Assembly (NCBI GenBank): GCA_964636345.1
Contig: CAZWRL010000021.1
Span: forward strand, 1 to 14,386
Length of the DNA stretch: 14,386 bases
Direction: 5' to 3'
Source: JBBTXJ01 sp964636345
GTDB taxonomy: Bacteria; Patescibacteriota; Patescibacteriia; Magasanikbacterales; JBBTXJ01
Part shown: piece by piece, positions 12,395-14,386 of the stretch
How the letters are laid out: every line of letters begins with the position of its first letter
Numbering within the stretch: position 1 is the first letter of the stretch
Position numbers and translations under genes: made by a program
The notes under the pieces: generated by a model
Database searches by the model: none
What the model saw: the letters and a program-made list of their open reading frames with translations, nothing else
Told to the model about the DNA's origin: nothing

Positions 12395-13354
12395 ATGTCT
12401 TCTTTATTCTCAGTACCATCTCATGTCTGGCATTTGCATGGCACCTCTGACGGGGGACCTCGGGTTGTCCTTCTTGGCGGCACTCACGGAGATGAGTTGG
12501 GCGGCATTGCAACTGTTCGCTTGCTCTTAAAAACGCTGGATCTTCTCAAAAAACCAAGCGGCTCATTTCCGCACCCAGAAGTGCGCGGACAACTTTTTGT
12601 TGGATTCGGAAATCCGGAAGCCATGCTACGATGTGCGCGAACGGCAAGCGACGGCCGTGATTTAAACCGCTCGTTTGTGCCAGATGAACTTGCGGCAAAA
12701 CCACTGTCTAATGATCGGCTTGATCTGGTACGCGCGCGCGAACTTGCGCCGCTTCTTGCACAAGCAAATCTTCTGATTGATGTTCACAGTACCAGCTCGC
12801 CGGCGGAACCGTTTGTTTGTCTCAACACTTTTCTTCCAAAACACCGTCCATACACATCACTATTTCCCGTTCATTACATTCTTGCTGATCCTGATCTTGT
12901 CTATGTTCGTCACGAGGGAGCGCCAACCGCCCCAACCACCGATAGCCACATTGAACGAAATGGTGGCATTGGATTTTGTTACGAGACCGGGTGGGCGCAA
13001 GATCCATCAGTAGCTCCACAGATTCTTGCAAACCTCCTACCTATTCTTGAAATGAGCGAGGTTATCACCAAACAATTCCGCGCATTATTTAATCTTCCTG
13101 ATCCACAGCCGCCACCAAAAAAACAGACGGTCTACGCATTACGCGAACCAATCATGATGAAAAAATCTGGATTCACCTATGCTGATGGCATGGATCACGG
13201 ATGGCAGATGGTTACCCCAGACCACATAATCGGAACCTACGCAGATGGCGAACCGGTACGCGCTTCACGAGCCGGAATGTATGTATTTCCATCCGCCCCA
13301 GACCGTCTTGCGGTTGGCAAAAAAATCGCCTGGATTGCGGAAGAACAAAAATGA
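12395..13354 (+). CDS. Aspartoacylase/succinylglutamate-desuccinylase family zinc hydrolase
   Basis: This 319-residue member of the M14-like AspA/AstE family hydrolyses amide bonds of N-acyl amino acids. GGTHGDELGG gives zinc ligands His31 and Glu34. DLNRSF at 89-94 binds the substrate carboxylate. DVHST gives the third ligand His131. CYETG gives the catalytic Glu197. The C-terminal beta domain (about 245-319, GDxI/ADGEPVRA-like) is present. Family members act on N-acetylaspartate, succinylglutamate or, for aminoacylase 3, N-acetyl aromatic amino acids, so release of an aromatic amino acid is possible here but unproven. There is no Shine-Dalgarno, and the ATG lies right after a strong terminator. 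It converges on mltG with a 16-nt gap. Confidence 0.87.
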   Translation: MSSLFSVPSHVWHLHGTSDGGPRVVLLGGTHGDELGGIATVRLLLKTLDLLKKPSGSFPHPEVRGQLFVGFGNPEAMLRCARTASDGRDLNRSFVPDELAAKPLSNDRLDLVRARELAPLLAQANLLIDVHSTSSPAEPFVCLNTFLPKHRPYTSLFPVHYILADPDLVYVRHEGAPTAPTTDSHIERNGGIGFCYETGWAQDPSVAPQILANLLPILEMSEVITKQFRALFNLPDPQPPPKKQTVYALREPIMMKKSGFTYADGMDHGWQMVTPDHIIGTYADGEPVRASRAGMYVFPSAPDRLAVGKKIAWIAEEQK

Positions 13355-13370
13355 CTGAAAATCCATCTCG

Positions 13371-14386
13371 CTATTGTAAATACTTCCGCACATTTTCATT
13401 GTGCTGGCTCAAGGTTTCCGCGTAATGCACGTTGCCTTCTTTGTCCGTCAAAAAGTAGTTGTCCGTGTTCGCCCACGGATTCGCCACCGCCGAGAGCGCC
13501 TCTTTGCTTGGCATGGCGATCGGCCCAAGCGGAAGCCCGGGATATTTATAGGTGTTATAGTATGAATCAATTTTGGTGTCCTTCAGTGAAACAGATGGGC
13601 TGTTGCCGCCCGTAATGTAGTTCACCGTAGAATCAACTTGGAGCGCCCAGTTGGCCGCGCGACGACGAAGTAAAATATCCGCCACTTTGCGCCGATCATC
13701 CTTGCCGCGCACTTCGCGTTCCACAATAGAGGCCATCGTGAGCCCTTCATGCACATTCATATCATTAAATTGAAAAAGTTCTGCTGCGCCTTTGTCAATA
13801 AAGAAATCCGTGCGCGCGAGCATTTTTTTGAGCACATCCTCCACCGTGGCATCCTCATACACCTCATACGTATCGGGGAACAGATACCCTTCCCAAGAAA
13901 CGTACCACGGTTTCTGTTTGAGCGTCTTAAAATCGCCGGCTAAAAATTTACTTGGCTGACCGCGATCCTTGCGATAATCCCGCGCCGGTACGCCGGTATA
14001 TTCAAATAAATCATCAGCGTCACGCACACCCTGTTCTTCCAGATATTTTTTTACATCGCGCAAATTCCACCCTTCAATGAAGGTGAGTTTTTTAACCGCG
14101 CGCGGTTGATGCACAATGGCTTGCGCGATTTTTGACACACTCGCGCCAATGATAACCTCTGATTCACCGGGCGCAAGGTTTTTATCAATGCCCTTGCTTT
14201 TTACGTACCACTTAAGTAGCCACCCATCGCGCGCGGGCAAGATACCATTTGCGATCAAACTTTCTTGCACCTGCGAAAACGTGGCGCCTTCCGAAATAAT
14301 CACCGTCGTTTTAATATCCGGATCTCCGCTCCGCCAATACAAACGATAGCCAAGAAACAGGCCGTAGAGCGCGAGAATAAAAATGA
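13371..14386 (-). CDS. mltG: Endolytic murein transglycosylase MltG, 5' end beyond the window
   Basis: The reading frame stays open to the window edge and encodes at least 338 residues. It begins with a membrane helix (IFILALYGLFLGYRL) that precedes YWRSGDPD, so only the cytoplasmic N-terminus and start codon are missing. The periplasmic part has a LysM-like region (FSQVQESLIANGILPARDGW) and the YceG domain. The domain shows LTFIEGWNLRDV, YLFPDTYEV, LTMASIVEREVRG with the catalytic Glu, LQVDSTVNYITG, and SYYNTYKYPGLPLGPIAMPS near the end. MltG cleaves nascent peptidoglycan strands at the outer face of the membrane. It marks the return to housekeeping genes after the tryptophan-themed island. 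Confidence 0.96.
   Translation of the reverse strand, partial: IFILALYGLFLGYRLYWRSGDPDIKTTVIISEGATFSQVQESLIANGILPARDGWLLKWYVKSKGIDKNLAPGESEVIIGASVSKIAQAIVHQPRAVKKLTFIEGWNLRDVKKYLEEQGVRDADDLFEYTGVPARDYRKDRGQPSKFLAGDFKTLKQKPWYVSWEGYLFPDTYEVYEDATVEDVLKKMLARTDFFIDKGAAELFQFNDMNVHEGLTMASIVEREVRGKDDRRKVADILLRRRAANWALQVDSTVNYITGGNSPSVSLKDTKIDSYYNTYKYPGLPLGPIAMPSKEALSAVANPWANTDNYFLTDKEGNVHYAETLSQHNENVRKYLQ

Noticed and set aside
1..14386. TGA recoded as glycine (as in Absconditabacteria/Gracilibacteria)
   Set aside because: tyrS, tgt, the lipid-kinase-like gene, the peptidase and the hydrolase end at TGA at the expected family lengths.

Overview
The window most resembles a Patescibacteria (CPR, Parcubacteria-like) chromosome. 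The reasons are compact housekeeping genes with 4-nt overlaps or gaps of a few nt, often without a Shine-Dalgarno, several short dispersed repeats running in frame through coding sequence, a truncated FKBP and small zinc-ribbon proteins. TGA is used as a stop, so the code is not the TGA=Gly variant. The taxon is inferred from gene style, not proven.

Region 1 (1-5197, all minus strand) reads, in transcription order: membrane-anchored C39-like peptidase, tyrS, argS, bactofilin, lipid-kinase-like protein, tRNA-Leu(GAG). Region 2 (5199-7205, plus) holds tgt and a class I methyltransferase. tgt starts one base from the peptidase start, and its promoter lies inside the peptidase gene. Region 3 (7202-7699, minus) is a zinc-ribbon gene plus a truncated FKBP isomerase. 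Regions 1 and 2 carry at least four kinds of dispersed repeat inside genes. I saw none from about 7.2 to 13.4 kb.

Region 4 (about 7.8-13.35 kb) is different. Transcripts have clear TTGACA-type promoters, good ribosome sites and strong intrinsic terminators, and the content converges on tryptophan. It has an unrecognised 126-residue protein; a tryptophan 2,3-dioxygenase (TDO) with the key haem and substrate residues in register; tRNA-Trp(CCA) directly behind it; and a minus-strand operon of a 69-residue ORF with three consecutive Trp codons, tryptophanyl-tRNA synthetase and a zinc-ribbon protein. On the plus strand follows a 26-codon, nearly leaderless ORF with tandem Trp codons in front of a terminator that can be out-competed by an alternative pairing, which is the layout of a ribosome-mediated attenuator. 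Behind it lie a short GCS2-family carboxylate-amine ligase and an aspartoacylase/succinylglutamate-desuccinylase-family hydrolase, separated by another terminator.

The main proposal is that region 4 is a tryptophan-sensing and tryptophan-handling island: charging (TrpS, tRNA-Trp), oxidation (TDO), and a ligase/hydrolase pair under Trp-codon control. Each component is supported by sequence. The joint function is inference. The window ends in the 5' part of mltG (minus strand), which returns to ordinary cell-wall housekeeping.
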